Shown: positions 46,508-56,719 of the stretch, one piece after another
Layout of the letters: every line of letters begins with the position of its first letter
Position numbering within the stretch: the first letter of the stretch is position 1
From: Sphingomonadales bacterium 28-55-16
GTDB taxonomy: Bacteria > Pseudomonadota > Alphaproteobacteria > Sphingomonadales > Sphingomonadaceae
Direction: 5' to 3'
NCBI GenBank assembly: GCA_002278855.1
Contig: NCGG01000006.1
Coordinates: 62,001 to 126,000, forward strand
DNA length: 64,000 nt
The notes under the pieces: generated by a model
Databases searched by the model: none
What the model was told of the DNA's origin: nothing
Seen by the model: the letters and a program-made list of their open reading frames with translations, nothing else
Made by a program: the position numbers and the translations under genes

Positions 46508-48280
46508 GTGGACGATAAACGCAACTTGGTTTTTGCTGTATTGCTGACGGGCCTCATCCTCTTTGGTTGGCCTTATGTCGCAAGCTATTTCTTTCCAACC
46601 CCTGCTCCAGTCACCAGCACAGCCAAGTCTGCGGCGACGCCTGCGGGTGCCGCGACATCCGATGTGTCTGTCGAAGCTGCCCCTGCTAAGGTCGAAGTGG
46701 TACCCGTAGGGGCCGCACTTCAGTCGTCGGCCCGCGTCCTTGTGGAAACGCCGAAGCTGAAAGGTTCAATCAACCTTGAGGGCGCAAAGATTGATGATCT
46801 CCTGTTGCTTTCCCACCGCACTGAACTCGCCAAGAATTCCGCGCCTGTGCGTCTCTTTGCGCCATCCGGCACCAAAGATGCCTATTTTGCGCGTTTTGGT
46901 TGGGCGGGCACGGGCATCATAGCGCCCAATGATAAAACTGTGTGGGCTCCAAGCGGCAACAAGCTGACGCCATCGACACCCGTCACCTTAAGCTGGACCA
47001 ACCCGCAAAATCAAAAATTCGAAATCGCTTTGTCGATTGACGAAAATTATATGATCACTGCGAAGCAGCGCTTTACCAATGGCGGAACTGCTCCAGTGCA
47101 GATCGCAAATTTCGCATTGCTTAGTCGGACCGGTAAGCCTGCCGACGCGACCAAGGGCGGCTCCATCTTTACGCACATCCACATCGGACCCATTGGCGTA
47201 TTTGACAATAAGCCCAATTATGATTGGGGCTATGTCGATGTCGCCGAGAATAACGGCGAAAAATCCTTCAACAGTAAGGGCGGCTGGCTCGGTTTCACCG
47301 ATAAATACTGGTTGGGCGCACTCATTCCCGACCAAAACACCGCCGTGTCGGCAAAGTTCCGGGCGAGCGGCGATGTCTATCAAGCGCAGATCATCCCGAC
47401 CCGTTATACAAGTATCGCAGCTGGATCTTCGTTCGACACAAGCTCGCGCTTGTTTGCTGGCGCCAAGGAAATGGCCGTGCTTAGTCATTACTCGAAGGAT
47501 TTAGGCATACCCTATCTGGATTATGCCATCGATTGGGGATGGTTCTGGTTCATCGCCATTCCGTTCTTCTGGATACTCCACTGGTTGTTTGGCGTATTCG
47601 GCAATTTTGGCGTCGCTATCATTGGCCTGACACTTATTGTTCGCGGCTTCATGTATCCCGTCGCGCAGAAGCAATTCTCGTCGATGGCGCAGATGCGGGC
47701 TGTCCAGCCGAAGCTAAAGGCGCTTCAAGAGCGTTGGAAAGACGACAAACCACGTCTTCAGCAGGAAATGATGAAGTTATACAAAGACGAGAAGGTGAAC
47801 CCGCTTGCGGGCTGCCTGCCGGTTTTGCTGCAGATCCCGATTTTCTTCGCGCTTTATAAGAATCTGTTGCTGTCGATTGAAATGCGTCATCAGCCATTTA
47901 TATTGTGGCTTCAGGATTTGTCCGCACCCGACCCCTCGGCGCATATATTGTTCGATGCGCTCGGCACCGGATTTGCTCTGCCCGCCTTCCTTGCGATTGG
48001 CGTATTGCCGATCCTGCTCGGCCTGACAATGTGGCTGATGCAGCGCCTTAATCCGCAACCGATGGATGACGTGCAAAAGCAGGTCTTTGCGGTGATGCCT
48101 TGGTTCCTGATGTTCATCATGGCACCCTTTGCCGCTGGCCTTCAATTATACTGGGTGATGTCGAACCTCGTATCGATTGCGCAGCAGAAATGGTTGTATT
48201 CGCGGCACCCCGTATTGCGGGAACAAATGGCGCGTGATGCCGAAGAAAAGGCGCAGGCAAAGGCGAATGCAAAAGCGTGA
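46508..48280 (+). CDS. yidC: Membrane protein insertase YidC
   Basis: The 590-residue insertase starts at GTG 46508. The N-terminal anchor ([25 protein letters not shown]) is followed by a Pro/Ala-rich linker and a large periplasmic beta domain to about residue 340. Then come five helices: the [22 protein letters not shown] region, a cytoplasmic loop [24 protein letters not shown], and [20 protein letters not shown]. The end is Lys/Ala-rich. It inserts proteins with or without SecYEG. Its stop overlaps the engB GTG start. Confidence 0.96.
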   Translation: MDDKRNLVFAVLLTGLILFGWPYVASYFFPTPAPVTSTAKSAATPAGAATSDVSVEAAPAKVEVVPVGAALQSSARVLVETPKLKGSINLEGAKIDDLLLLSHRTELAKNSAPVRLFAPSGTKDAYFARFGWAGTGIIAPNDKTVWAPSGNKLTPSTPVTLSWTNPQNQKFEIALSIDENYMITAKQRFTNGGTAPVQIANFALLSRTGKPADATKGGSIFTHIHIGPIGVFDNKPNYDWGYVDVAENNGEKSFNSKGGWLGFTDKYWLGALIPDQNTAVSAKFRASGDVYQAQIIPTRYTSIAAGSSFDTSSRLFAGAKEMAVLSHYSKDLGIPYLDYAIDWGWFWFIAIPFFWILHWLFGVFGNFGVAIIGLTLIVRGFMYPVAQKQFSSMAQMRAVQPKLKALQERWKDDKPRLQQEMMKLYKDEKVNPLAGCLPVLLQIPIFFALYKNLLLSIEMRHQPFILWLQDLSAPDPSAHILFDALGTGFALPAFLAIGVLPILLGLTMWLMQRLNPQPMDDVQKQVFAVMPWFLMFIMAPFAAGLQLYWVMSNLVSIAQQKWLYSRHPVLREQMARDAEEKAQAKANAKA

Positions 48281-48897
48281 CTGAGACGACCACCAAGATC
48301 TTTTCAGGTCCAATCAGCTTTCTGAAATCGGCACCAAAGCTTGAATTTCTGCCAGAACCAACGGTGCCGGAAATTGCCTTTGCCGGTCGGTCCAATGTTG
48401 GAAAATCAAGCTTGATCAACGCGCTGGTCAACCGGAACAATCTGGCGCGTGCGTCCAATACGCCGGGTCGTACGCAGGAGCTTAACTTCTTCGACGTGGG
48501 CGACCCTGCGGTGTTCCGCATCGTGGACATGCCGGGCTATGGCTATGCCAAGGCGCCGATCAAGACCGTGCAGCAGTGGCGGTATTTGATTAACGACTAT
48601 TTGCGCGGCCGCGTGGTGTTAAAGCGAGTATTCGTTCTCATCGACAGTCGCCACGGTATTAAAGAGGTCGATCACGACATCATGTCGATGCTCGATAAAG
48701 CCGCCATCAGTTACCGCATCGTGCTGACGAAAACCGACAAGATCAAAGCCAGCGACTTGGGCGCGGTTGAAGCCGACAGTATGACAAAGCTGCGCAAGCA
48801 TGTCGCCGCTTATCCTGACCTGTCGGTAACTTCAGCTGAAAAGCGCGGCGGCATTGAAGAACTGCGCGCGGCAGTGTTGGAAGCTGTGGCGTCTTAG
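48277..48897 (+). CDS. engB: Ribosome biogenesis GTPase YihA/YsxC (EngB)
   Basis: The 206-residue GTPase begins at GTG 48277, overlapping the yidC stop by 4 bases. G1 [15 protein letters not shown]3 [13 protein letters not shown]4 [10 protein letters not shown] and G5 VTSAEKRGG are all present. It acts late in large-subunit assembly. Its coupling with yidC, rnpA and rpmH groups translation and membrane biogenesis functions. The next gene (GST) starts about 70 bases after its stop. Confidence 0.96.
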   Translation: MTETTTKIFSGPISFLKSAPKLEFLPEPTVPEIAFAGRSNVGKSSLINALVNRNNLARASNTPGRTQELNFFDVGDPAVFRIVDMPGYGYAKAPIKTVQQWRYLINDYLRGRVVLKRVFVLIDSRHGIKEVDHDIMSMLDKAAISYRIVLTKTDKIKASDLGAVEADSMTKLRKHVAAYPDLSVTSAEKRGGIEELRAAVLEAVAS

Positions 48898-48967
48898 ATT
48901 GAGTAGGCGCAGGCTTGGCGCCCCTGCCCCCTCGACACAATCGCAAACAGCCGTCATTAAAACGCAT

Positions 48968-49636
48968 ATGACGATGAAATTGATAATCGGGAACAAAGCC
49001 TATTCCAGCTGGTCGCTGCGCGGGTGGCTCGCGGTCAAGCAGTCTGGCCTGCATTTCGAAGAAATTACGGTCCCTCTTTTTGGCGAGGGCTGGGACCAGC
49101 GCAAGCGAGAGCCTGATCTTGCGCCATCGTCGGGCAAGGTTCCAATCTTGTGGGACGGAGAAGCGGTCATCTGGGACAGCCTCGCCATCATCGATTATCT
49201 CGCCGACAAGGTTGGGCGTGACCGTTATTGGCCCAAGGATGACGTGGCCCGCGGCATGGCGCGATCAATCGCCGCCGAAATGCATTCCAGCTACACATTC
49301 TTGCGCCGCGAATGTCCAATGAACACCCGCAAAACTTTTGCTGATGTGACGCTATCCGAAGAAACCCGCGCCGACGCGGTCCGTATATTGCAGACTTGGG
49401 CGGAAGCGCGATCACGTTTTGGCAAGGATGGACCTTATCTGTTCGGCACCTTTAGCGCGGCCGACATCATGCTGGCGCCTGTGGTCACGCGGTTTGTGAC
49501 TTACGGCTTCTCTCTACCGGGCTTTGCCCAAGCTTATGCTGAAGCCATCATGACGCATCCATGGCTGGAACAATGGTACGCCGCGGCGGCAGAGGAGCCA
49601 TGGACGATAGACCGCATCGAACGCGCGGTTACTTAG
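48968..49636 (+). CDS. Glutathione S-transferase family protein
   Basis: The 222-residue protein has a thioredoxin-fold N-terminal domain with KAYSSWSLRGWLAVKQSGL, where Ser residues replace the Tyr/Cys of other classes, and VPILWDGEAVIWDSLAIIDYLAD for glutathione binding. The C-terminal all-helix domain contains GTFSAADIMLAPVVTRFVTYG. Substrates cannot be predicted. The frame is open upstream to 48854, but ATG 48968 (MTMKLIIG) is the family start. It converges with aroC across 6 bases. Confidence 0.88.
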   Translation: MTMKLIIGNKAYSSWSLRGWLAVKQSGLHFEEITVPLFGEGWDQRKREPDLAPSSGKVPILWDGEAVIWDSLAIIDYLADKVGRDRYWPKDDVARGMARSIAAEMHSSYTFLRRECPMNTRKTFADVTLSEETRADAVRILQTWAEARSRFGKDGPYLFGTFSAADIMLAPVVTRFVTYGFSLPGFAQAYAEAIMTHPWLEQWYAAAAEEPWTIDRIERAVT

Positions 49637-49642
49637 TTGCAC

Positions 49643-50719
49643 CTATCCGCATTGCGCGCGGTGTAGGAGCTTCTGATCCGCGAGCACCAGCGCCATCATT
49701 GCCTCGACCACGGGCGTACCTCTGATACCCACGCAAGGGTCATGGCGGCCCTTGGTAACAATATCCGTAGCATCGCCATCACGCGTCACCGTTTCAACGG
49801 GCGTGAGGATGGAAGACGTTGGTTTGAACGCCACGCGGACTAGAACAGGCTGTCCCGTGGAAATACCGCCCGCGATCCCGCCTGCATTATTCGCCAGAAA
49901 CTCGGGATGGTTCGACCCTTCGGGCGCAGGCCGCATACGGTCCGCATTTTCCTCGCCACGCAAACGCGCTGCGCCAAAGCCTGCGCCGATCTCGACGCCT
50001 TTCACGGCGTTGATACTCATCATCGCCGATGCAAGCTCGCTATCCAGCTTGGCATATAAAGGCGCGCCCCAACCGGGGGGAACGCCCGTGGCAACGCATT
50101 CGATAACCGCGCCAAGCGACGAACCCGACTTGCGTGCCTCATCGACCAATTTTTCCCAGCGACCAGCGGCGGCTTCATCGGGGCAAAAGAAGGGGTTTTT
50201 CGTTATCTGCGATGCTTCAAAATTGTCGCGATTAATCGCATCTCCGCCGATTTCGGCGACATAGGCCATGATTTCCACATCCGGTATAACGGCACGCGCA
50301 ACTGCGCCCGCCGCGACGCGCGCGGCGGTTTCGCGCGCACTTGACCGGCCACCGCCGCGATAGTCGCGAAAACCATATTTGGCATCATAACTGTAATCCG
50401 CATGTCCCGGGCGATAGGCCTTGGCGACGTCGGAATAATCTTTTGACCTTTGGTCCACATTTTCGATCATCAGCGAAATCGGCGTGCCGGTCGTCCGCCC
50501 TTCAAATACACCTGACAATATCCGCACCGCATCCGGTTCCTGCCGCTGCGTGGTAAAGCGCGACGTGCCGGGGCGGCGCTTATCTAGAAAAGGCTGGATA
50601 TCCGCCTCGGACAATGCAAGCCCGGGCGGGCACCCGTCGACCAATGCGCCAAGCGCTGGGCCATGCGATTCGCCCCATGTCGAAAAACGGAACACGCGGC
50701 CAAAGATATTAAAGCTCAT
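49643..50719 (-). CDS. aroC: Chorismate synthase
   Basis: The 358-residue FMN enzyme converts EPSP to chorismate, the last shikimate step. It starts [22 protein letters not shown]. Then [26 protein letters not shown] and GNPFFCP-like [11 protein letters not shown] appear, with [23 protein letters not shown]. It is the last gene of a leftward run (DnaJ-like, YihY, fabI, membrane protein, aroC). The 111-residue membrane gene overlaps its start by 11 bases. Together with aroK and aroB the window holds three of seven shikimate steps. Confidence 0.97.
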   Translation of the reverse strand: MSFNIFGRVFRFSTWGESHGPALGALVDGCPPGLALSEADIQPFLDKRRPGTSRFTTQRQEPDAVRILSGVFEGRTTGTPISLMIENVDQRSKDYSDVAKAYRPGHADYSYDAKYGFRDYRGGGRSSARETAARVAAGAVARAVIPDVEIMAYVAEIGGDAINRDNFEASQITKNPFFCPDEAAAGRWEKLVDEARKSGSSLGAVIECVATGVPPGWGAPLYAKLDSELASAMMSINAVKGVEIGAGFGAARLRGEENADRMRPAPEGSNHPEFLANNAGGIAGGISTGQPVLVRVAFKPTSSILTPVETVTRDGDATDIVTKGRHDPCVGIRGTPVVEAMMALVLADQKLLHRAQCG

Positions 50720-51044
50720 CTGCTGTTTCCGTTTTCTTCATGTTAACTGATCGATAGCGGACTTGCTCCTTGCCTATCCAAGTCCGGATTGCACGAAAAA
50801 TAATGAGTGTGATGGCAACGCCAAACACGCGTGCAGCATGTGGATGGCCATAAGCCGCACCCATACGCCCTGCCCATATGAATGCGCCAATCACAGCCAC
50901 ATAGCCCACCATGGAGACGAAGGCGTCGAGAAGTGGCGGCAAGCCCTCCCAATAACGGCGCGCGTGCCAATATCCATGCACGCCAACAAGCACGGCACAG
51001 CCTGCGAGCAAAAGAACCAGCTCGTCGCTATGCCCCGCGATCAT
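50709..51044 (-). CDS. Small membrane protein of unknown function
   Basis: The 111-residue protein has three predicted membrane segments: about residues 8-24, 40-60 and 70-86. Motifs are short: [20 protein letters not shown] and [22 protein letters not shown] do not recognise the family. Its last codons overlap aroC by 11 bases, and its ATG overlaps the fabI stop at 51044, so it is translated within the fabI-aroC run. Conservation of this position would support a real gene. Confidence 0.6.
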   Translation of the reverse strand: MIAGHSDELVLLLAGCAVLVGVHGYWHARRYWEGLPPLLDAFVSMVGYVAVIGAFIWAGRMGAAYGHPHAARVFGVAITLIIFRAIRTWIGKEQVRYRSVNMKKTETADEL

Positions 51045-51871
51045 TAGAGCGTGCTGATATCAGGAGCATCCTCCTGCTTCATGCCAACGGTGTGATAGCC
51101 TGCGTCCACATGGTGGATTTCGCCGGTGACACCCGCTGCAAGGTCGGACAGGAAATAGAGCGCCGAGGAGCCGACATCATCAATCGTCACATTGCGGCGC
51201 AGTGGCGTGTTCAGCTCGTTCCATTTCAGGATGTAGCGGAAATCTCCAATGCCGGACGCCGCCAATGTCTTGATTGGACCAGCCGAAATGGCATTGACGC
51301 GAATACCCTGCGGACCGACATCATTTGCGAGATATTGCACAGACGTTTCCAGCGCCGCCTTGGCAACGCCCATGACGTTATAATGCGGCATGACCTTCTC
51401 AGCGCCATAATAGCTCAAAGTCAGCAGCGAACCACCGCCCGCACCGGTTTCCGGATCAAGCGGCTTCATCATTGCTGCTGCGCGCTTGGCAACGGCCGTA
51501 AAGCTATAGACGCTGATATTCATGGTCATGAGGAAGTCTTCAAGACCAACCTCATAATATTTGCCGCGCAGCGCCTCTTTATTGGTGAAACCAATCGCGT
51601 GGACCACAAAATCGATGGTTGGCCATGTGTCGGCCAGCGTATCAAAGGCGCGGTCGAGATTGGCCATGTCGGCAACGTCGCAATCAATCAGGAAATCGCA
51701 CCCCAACTGCGCTGCCAATGGCCGCACCCGCTTTTCCATAACTTCGCCTTGATAGCTGAAGGCCAATTCGGCGCCTTCTGCGTGCAAGCGCTTGGCAATA
51801 CCCCAAGCAAGCGACTTGTCATTGGCAAGCCCCATAATCAGCCCGCGTTTGCCAGCCATCAATCCGGTCAT
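51044..51871 (-). CDS. fabI: Enoyl-[acyl-carrier-protein] reductase (NADH) FabI
   Basis: The 275-residue enzyme does the last step of each fatty acid elongation round. The start MTGLMAGKRGLIMGLANDKSLAWGIAKRL gives the NAD-binding GLANDKSLAWGIA. The catalytic pair is in LSYYGAEKVMPHYNVMGVAKAAL (Tyr-x6-Lys). It is the triclosan-sensitive type. It follows the YihY gene by 7 bases and overlaps the small membrane gene by 1 base. Confidence 0.97.
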   Translation of the reverse strand: MTGLMAGKRGLIMGLANDKSLAWGIAKRLHAEGAELAFSYQGEVMEKRVRPLAAQLGCDFLIDCDVADMANLDRAFDTLADTWPTIDFVVHAIGFTNKEALRGKYYEVGLEDFLMTMNISVYSFTAVAKRAAAMMKPLDPETGAGGGSLLTLSYYGAEKVMPHYNVMGVAKAALETSVQYLANDVGPQGIRVNAISAGPIKTLAASGIGDFRYILKWNELNTPLRRNVTIDDVGSSALYFLSDLAAGVTGEIHHVDAGYHTVGMKQEDAPDISTL

Positions 51872-51878
51872 AATATCC

Positions 51879-52841
51879 TCATTCGTCAGGTAAATTATCT
51901 GATGATTGCTTTAACCCATTTTCATGTGCGTTGGCCAGCGCTGCGTTCAACTGCGCGCCCGTTACCAGTCCAAGTCCAATCAGATAAAAGAAAATGAGCG
52001 TGACCATGACCCCTGCCAGGCTGCCATAGGTAAGGTCGTAATTACTGACGCTCGAGAGGAATACAGGCAATAAAGCGGTTAGTCCCAGCCACCAAATACT
52101 GACCAAGGCTGGCCCCGGCCATTTTGGAAAGTCGGGGGCACGATATTTGGAAGGCGTTAGGCCTGCGAAAATGACGTAGATCGCCACAAACAATGCAATG
52201 AAGGGAATGATCCGTCCCCATGCAAAATAGCTGGCGACGGTTTGCGCGGTAGGAATGTAGCGATACACCAGATCCTCCGCAGCGGTCACCACAACCTGCG
52301 CGGAAAAAGCAATCATGGCGAGCATGACAGAAGCGATAATCGCCCCAAGCGATCCAAGGCGGTAGTGCCAGAATGCACGGCTTGGTGTTGCGCCGTAGGA
52401 GCGATACAACACGTCGCGGAACGTCTCGATAAGGCTTGCTGCCGTCCAAAGACTGACGGCAGCGCTTAACCACAACAATGGCCCAGAGCGGGCTGTCATC
52501 GCCGACTGTATGGGTTCTTGAAGTGCGCTGGCGACGCTGGGTGGAACCGTCTTAAAAAACGCGTCAATCAGCGCAAGGCCCGACTCTGTCTGTCCAAGAG
52601 CGCCGGCAATGGCCGCCGCAACCACGCAAAATGCAAACAACGACACCAAAGAAAGATAAGCGAAGTTGCCTGCATGAATGAAGCCATCGCTATATACACC
52701 AACGCCCACACGCCTGACCACTTCAATGACCTGACGCGGAAGGCCAAGCCGCGCGAACCATTTGGCTTCGCTTTCATCGGCATGCGTTGTCGACGGAAGA
52801 TGCGCGCGCGCCTCCGGTGACAAAGGCGATATTTCAGACAC
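51879..52841 (-). CDS. YihY/virulence factor BrkB family inner-membrane protein
   Basis: The 320-residue protein has six predicted membrane helices from about residue 55 on. DGFIHAGNFAYLSLVSLFAF and LSAAVSLWTAASLIETFRDVLYRSYG fit the YihY pattern, with a GAVFSAVLW-like later region (PALVSIWWLGLTALLPVFLS). Once called ribonuclease BN in error, these are membrane proteins of unclear function. The start is a GTG at 52841 overlapping the DnaJ-like stop by 8 bases; an ATG at 52907 would lie further within that gene. Confidence 0.82.
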   Translation of the reverse strand: MSEISPLSPEARAHLPSTTHADESEAKWFARLGLPRQVIEVVRRVGVGVYSDGFIHAGNFAYLSLVSLFAFCVVAAAIAGALGQTESGLALIDAFFKTVPPSVASALQEPIQSAMTARSGPLLWLSAAVSLWTAASLIETFRDVLYRSYGATPSRAFWHYRLGSLGAIIASVMLAMIAFSAQVVVTAAEDLVYRYIPTAQTVASYFAWGRIIPFIALFVAIYVIFAGLTPSKYRAPDFPKWPGPALVSIWWLGLTALLPVFLSSVSNYDLTYGSLAGVMVTLIFFYLIGLGLVTGAQLNAALANAHENGLKQSSDNLPDE

Positions 52842-53760
52842 CCATATTCTCCCGGACCGAACCGTCCGAGAGAACGTCACGCAGCCGTTCCAGTTCCGCA
52901 GGATCATTCGGCAGATGGATCATCAACGTCACAAGCTGATCACCCCGCGCGCCGGTCTTGGCGGTGAAGCCACGTCCCTTGATGCGTAACACCGCACCGG
53001 AATTGGTACTCGGTGGAACCGTGAGCATGACGGCGCCATCCACAGTGGGAACCTTAACCTTGCCGCCTGCCACCGCCTCTTTGACCGAAATCGGAAGGTC
53101 AATGCGGATGTGATCGCCGTCGCGGACGAGGTGCGGATGTTTGCCAAGCTTTAGCGTGACCATCGCATCGCCATTACCGCCGGGTCCAGCTTGCCCACGG
53201 CCGGGAATGCGGATTTGCTGTCCCGCGACCAAGCCAGCGGGCAGTTTGAACTCTACCGTCTTCCCGTCACCCAGCATGATGCGCTGCGGTGCGAGCGTTG
53301 CAGCGTCTGTAAACGATACCAGATGTTCATACGCAATATTTGCGCCTTTGGGCGGTGGCGCCTGTTGCGGGCGGGCTCCAGGACCGCCGCCCGGGCGTGC
53401 CCCACCTCCGCCACCAAACAGGCCATCGAAAATATCGCCAAGATCAATGCCGCCGCTGCCGAAGTCGAAATTGCCACCATTTGGGCCGCCTTGGCTATAG
53501 CCACCGCCACCCCCAAATGGATTGCCGGCAAAGCGTGGCTGCCCATTTTCGTCAATTTCCCCGCGGTCAAATTGGCCACGTTTTTTGGGGTCGGACAAAA
53601 GGTCATAGGCTTGCGTGACTTCGCTAAACCGCTCCGACGCTTTGGGATTGTCCTTGTTCTTGTCGGGGTGCAATTCCTTTGCCAGCTTGCGATAGGCGAT
53701 CTTAATCGCCTTTTCGTCTGCCGCTTTGGACACACCTAATATGGAATAAGGATCTGCCAT
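52834..53760 (-). CDS. DnaJ-like co-chaperone, CbpA type
   Basis: The 308-residue protein has a J domain at residues 1-70 (YSILGVSKAADEKAIKIAYR; HPD in ELHPDKNKDN), then a Gly-rich stretch. There is no zinc finger. Two C-terminal domains contain KLPAGLVAGQQIRIPGRG and ITVPPSTNSGAVLRIKGRGF-type phrases. This is the CbpA/DjlA-like class that helps DnaK independently of the main DnaJ at 9248-10375. It is the first gene of the leftward run to aroC. The Gly-Pro linker is unusually long. Confidence 0.92.
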   Translation of the reverse strand: MADPYSILGVSKAADEKAIKIAYRKLAKELHPDKNKDNPKASERFSEVTQAYDLLSDPKKRGQFDRGEIDENGQPRFAGNPFGGGGGYSQGGPNGGNFDFGSGGIDLGDIFDGLFGGGGGARPGGGPGARPQQAPPPKGANIAYEHLVSFTDAATLAPQRIMLGDGKTVEFKLPAGLVAGQQIRIPGRGQAGPGGNGDAMVTLKLGKHPHLVRDGDHIRIDLPISVKEAVAGGKVKVPTVDGAVMLTVPPSTNSGAVLRIKGRGFTAKTGARGDQLVTLMIHLPNDPAELERLRDVLSDGSVRENMGV

Positions 53761-53814
53761 TCTTGTCCCTGTTACGCTGTTGCCCGTCTTACATTGGTAT
53801 TACAGTGCCTCAAG

Positions 53815-54282
53815 TCAACTTGGAAGCATGGCATTATCGGGTTTTTCGGCCTTTAACTGGCGTAGCAGAAGATAGAGCAGCAAGCCAATCGGTCCCGCCA
53901 TTAGGGTAAAAAACAATATCGGGGCCTGTAGCCAGCGGGATATTTTATGCGCGTCTGCGTTACGCGCAATCCAGATGCCGACGAACAGATCAAAGGCCAA
54001 ATAATGGATCCAGCCGATGGTCGCACCGCCGGGAGAATCAAACAGCGCCATCACACCTGCCACGCTCGTCATATCCGCAGCCGGGCGGCCAACGGGCCCG
54101 CCGTCCGAAATCCAACCCGCCATCACAGGGATAATGCAGCTGGCATATAGACATGCCAACAAAACCGAACCTGCGAAAAAGACAATCGGCACGACAATCT
54201 CGCGCTTTGGCGCCAACGCCAAAGCCAACCAACCAAGCAAAGCCCATAAGTTGGCTAGCCCAAATATCATTTCCCAGTTCAT
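53815..54282 (-). CDS. ABA4-like membrane protein (DUF4281)
   Basis: The 155-residue protein has four predicted helices: residues 5-24, 29-56, about 86-106 and 118-142. FGLANLWALLGWLALALAP, then HYLAFDLFVGIWIARNAD and GPIGLLLYLLLRQ are ABA4 family phrases. In plants ABA4 is linked to neoxanthin synthesis. The bacterial role is not established, though sphingomonads make carotenoids. It is a single gene, divergent from pdxH across 51 bases. Confidence 0.78.
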   Translation of the reverse strand: MNWEMIFGLANLWALLGWLALALAPKREIVVPIVFFAGSVLLACLYASCIIPVMAGWISDGGPVGRPAADMTSVAGVMALFDSPGGATIGWIHYLAFDLFVGIWIARNADAHKISRWLQAPILFFTLMAGPIGLLLYLLLRQLKAEKPDNAMLPS

Positions 54283-54333
54283 TTTATCGTCTAGCCCCTT
54301 TTAACCCGCATCAGTCTAGCCTATCGGTGCGCT

Positions 54334-54930
54334 ATGGAAAGACCTGATCCCTTTCAGCTGTTCGACGATTGGTTTGCCGAAGCGCGGACCACAGAAATCA
54401 ACGATTCGAATGCGATGGCATTGGCCACCACGGGCGCCGATGGCCAACCCTCGGTGCGCATGGTCCTTTTGAAAGGCCATGGCCGCGACCTTGGCACGCA
54501 TGGCGGCTTCGTCTTTTACACCAATTTTGAAAGCCGCAAGGCGATTCAATTGTCCGACAATGGGCATGTTGCCTTGTTGTTTCACTGGAAATCGCTGCGC
54601 CGGCAAATTCGTATTGAGGGTGCGGCCAACCCAGTCGACGACGCAACAGCCGACGCTTATTTTGCCACGCGCTCACGCAATTCGCAGCTTGGCGCTTGGG
54701 CATCCGACCAGTCCCGTCCCCTTGCAGACCGCGCGACCTTTGAAGCGCGATTCGCCGAAGTGGAGGCCCGCTTTGATGGACAGGAAGTACCCCGTCCACC
54801 CCATTGGTCGGGCTGGATGGTGAGCCCGGAACGGATCGAATTCTGGCAAGACCGCGAATTCCGCCTGCACGAACGCTGGTTATATCAACGCGATGGCGAC
54901 GGCTGGACAACCGGAATGCTGTTCCCTTGA
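54334..54930 (+). CDS. pdxH: Pyridoxine/pyridoxamine 5'-phosphate oxidase
   Basis: The 198-residue FMN enzyme forms pyridoxal 5'-phosphate. It reads [13 protein letters not shown] at the start, [19 protein letters not shown] (FMN and substrate binding), [13 protein letters not shown] and [16 protein letters not shown]. The C-terminal part has [24 protein letters not shown]. All are standard. It lacks the usual RLAP-type end and finishes GWTTGMLFP. The CDF exporter follows after 10 bases on the same strand. Confidence 0.95.
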   Translation: MERPDPFQLFDDWFAEARTTEINDSNAMALATTGADGQPSVRMVLLKGHGRDLGTHGGFVFYTNFESRKAIQLSDNGHVALLFHWKSLRRQIRIEGAANPVDDATADAYFATRSRNSQLGAWASDQSRPLADRATFEARFAEVEARFDGQEVPRPPHWSGWMVSPERIEFWQDREFRLHERWLYQRDGDGWTTGMLFP

Positions 54931-54940
54931 CGGATAGACT

Positions 54941-55894
54941 ATGAGCCTTGCCCATAACCACCATCACCATGCCCATGGTGACCTGACGAATAAGGCAGCG
55001 ATTGCCAGCGTAAGCATGGCTTTGTTCCTGCTCGCGCTCAAAATCTTTGCAGCTGCCGAAACTGGGTCCGTCGCCTTATTGGGGTCGCTCGCCGATACCG
55101 GCTTTGACGTGCTGGCGTCATTGCTGACATTGTTTAGCGTGCGCTATGCCGCAATGCCCGCCGATGACGATCACCGCTTTGGCCATGGCAAGGCAGAAGC
55201 CTTGTCTGCATTGCTTCAGGTCATATTGGTGACGGTATCGGCCATATTGATCGCATGGCGCGCAATCGTCCGCTTTGGTGATCAAGCGCCGACCGACCAT
55301 CCTGAATATGGTATTGGCGTGTCCATCATCGCGATTATCGCAACCTTGGCTTTACTGGCCTATCAGCGCTATGTGGTTCTTAAAACCGGCTCTGTCGCCA
55401 TTCAGGCGGACCATGTGCATTATCAAAGCGACCTATTGCTCAACATCGCGGTCATCATCGCGATTGTGCTCGATACTGTGTTGAATATTCGCGGCGCCGA
55501 CCCGTTATTTGGTTTAGCGATTGCTGCCTGGTTGCTGTGGGGTGCGTACCGCGCGGCAGGCCTAGCCCTTGACCAATTGCTCGATCGCGAATGGCCGCAG
55601 GAAAAACGGCAACGGTTTATGGAGGTCGCGCTGCGCCATCCCGAATTGCGCGGTATTCACGACATGCGCACCCGTTCGAGCGGGGTGCATGATTTCTGCC
55701 AGTTCCATGTCTGGGTCGACCCGAACATGACTGTAGAAGCAGCACATCAAATCATGGATGAAGTTGAGCAAGCCTTGATGGACGAATTTCCGGGGGTAGA
55801 GGTGCTCATTCACCCCGATCCTGAGGGGCATAAAGACGAAATGGGATATCTGCCTTCCGAGACTATCGAGCATCATGAGCATCCGCATGACTGA
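54941..55894 (+). CDS. Cation diffusion facilitator family metal exporter
   Basis: The 317-residue protein has six helices. A His-rich start (LAHNHHHHAHGD) is followed by LLGSLADTGFDVLASLLTLF and HRFGHGKAEALSALLQV. QADHVHYQSDLLLNIAVI supplies the second metal-site Asp/His pair. The cytoplasmic C-terminal domain with HDFCQFHVWVDPNMTVEAAH is FieF-like. It exports Zn2+, Fe2+ or a similar ion by proton exchange. Its end is also His-rich (ETIEHHEHPHD). It overlaps the PhzF start. Confidence 0.92.
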   Translation: MSLAHNHHHHAHGDLTNKAAIASVSMALFLLALKIFAAAETGSVALLGSLADTGFDVLASLLTLFSVRYAAMPADDDHRFGHGKAEALSALLQVILVTVSAILIAWRAIVRFGDQAPTDHPEYGIGVSIIAIIATLALLAYQRYVVLKTGSVAIQADHVHYQSDLLLNIAVIIAIVLDTVLNIRGADPLFGLAIAAWLLWGAYRAAGLALDQLLDREWPQEKRQRFMEVALRHPELRGIHDMRTRSSGVHDFCQFHVWVDPNMTVEAAHQIMDEVEQALMDEFPGVEVLIHPDPEGHKDEMGYLPSETIEHHEHPHD

Positions 55895-56684
55895 CCTGCC
55901 CTATTTTCACGTCGACGCGTTTGCGGACCGTCCCTTCACCGGCAATCAGGCCGCAGTCATGCCGCTGGCGCAGTGGCTTGATGACGATGTGCTTCAGGCG
56001 ATTGCCGAAGAAAACAACTTCGCCGAAACCGCATTTTATGTGCCGGATCAAACCGGCGCTGCGGATTATGAACTGCGTTGGTTCACACCTGAGGTAGAAA
56101 TTCGCTTATGCGGTCATGCAACATTGGCAAGCGGGCATATCATCCTAAGCCAAAATCCTGCGCTTGACCGCGTGACCCTGCGCACGCGCAAGGCAGGCAT
56201 ATTGGAAGTGCGACGCGAAGGCGATGGTTATGCCGTGGCATTACCCGCGATTCCGACCGAGCAGGTTGATAATCCCGATATGATGGCCGCAATGGGCGGC
56301 AAGCCCTTGTCGATGCGCAGCAACCCTGACAGTTATAACATGTTCGTCTATGCCAGCGCAGCAGAGATATTGGCGCTTAAACCTGATATGAAGGCGCTTG
56401 CGCAGCTCGGCGATGACAGCTTTACCGCAACCGCGCGCGGAGATGACACCGACATCGTCAGCCGGGTATTTGTGCCGGGTGCAGGGGTTGATGAAGACAG
56501 CGTCACCGGCAGCGCCCATGCGGTAATCGCGCCTTATTGGGCATCGGTACTTGGCCGCGACAGCTTCACCGCGTATCAGGCATCAGCGCGCGGCGGCTAT
56601 TTGGGCTGCCAATTAGAAGGCGACAGAGTTTGGTTGTCAGGCCATTGTTTTACGGTAGTAAAGGGAATGTTCAGCTTGCGCTGA
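55875..56684 (+). CDS. PhzF family isomerase/epimerase
   Basis: The 269-residue protein has the diaminopimelate-epimerase fold. PYFHVDAFADRPFTGNQAAVM and EENNFAETAFYV with the catalytic Glu are near the start. HATLASGHIIL and VDEDSVTGSAHAVIAPYW complete the family pattern. PhzF makes phenazine precursors in Pseudomonas. An isolated gene like this, with no other phenazine genes, more likely acts on another small acid. The start could be ATG 55875 or 55887; both overlap the CDF gene end. Confidence 0.85.
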   Translation: MSIRMTDLPYFHVDAFADRPFTGNQAAVMPLAQWLDDDVLQAIAEENNFAETAFYVPDQTGAADYELRWFTPEVEIRLCGHATLASGHIILSQNPALDRVTLRTRKAGILEVRREGDGYAVALPAIPTEQVDNPDMMAAMGGKPLSMRSNPDSYNMFVYASAAEILALKPDMKALAQLGDDSFTATARGDDTDIVSRVFVPGAGVDEDSVTGSAHAVIAPYWASVLGRDSFTAYQASARGGYLGCQLEGDRVWLSGHCFTVVKGMFSLR

Positions 56685-56719
56685 CCATCAACGACATTCT
56701 ATTGTTCAAAGGATCATTC

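Noticed and set aside
50882..51997. 371-codon plus-strand frame opposite fabI and the small membrane gene
   Set aside because: It is His/Arg-rich low-similarity translation opposite a clear fabI, so it is treated as a shadow.
53253..53735. Minus-strand second frame within the CbpA-like gene
   Set aside because: It is an out-of-frame reading of the same strand. The J domain and C-terminal domains lie in the other frame without interruption.
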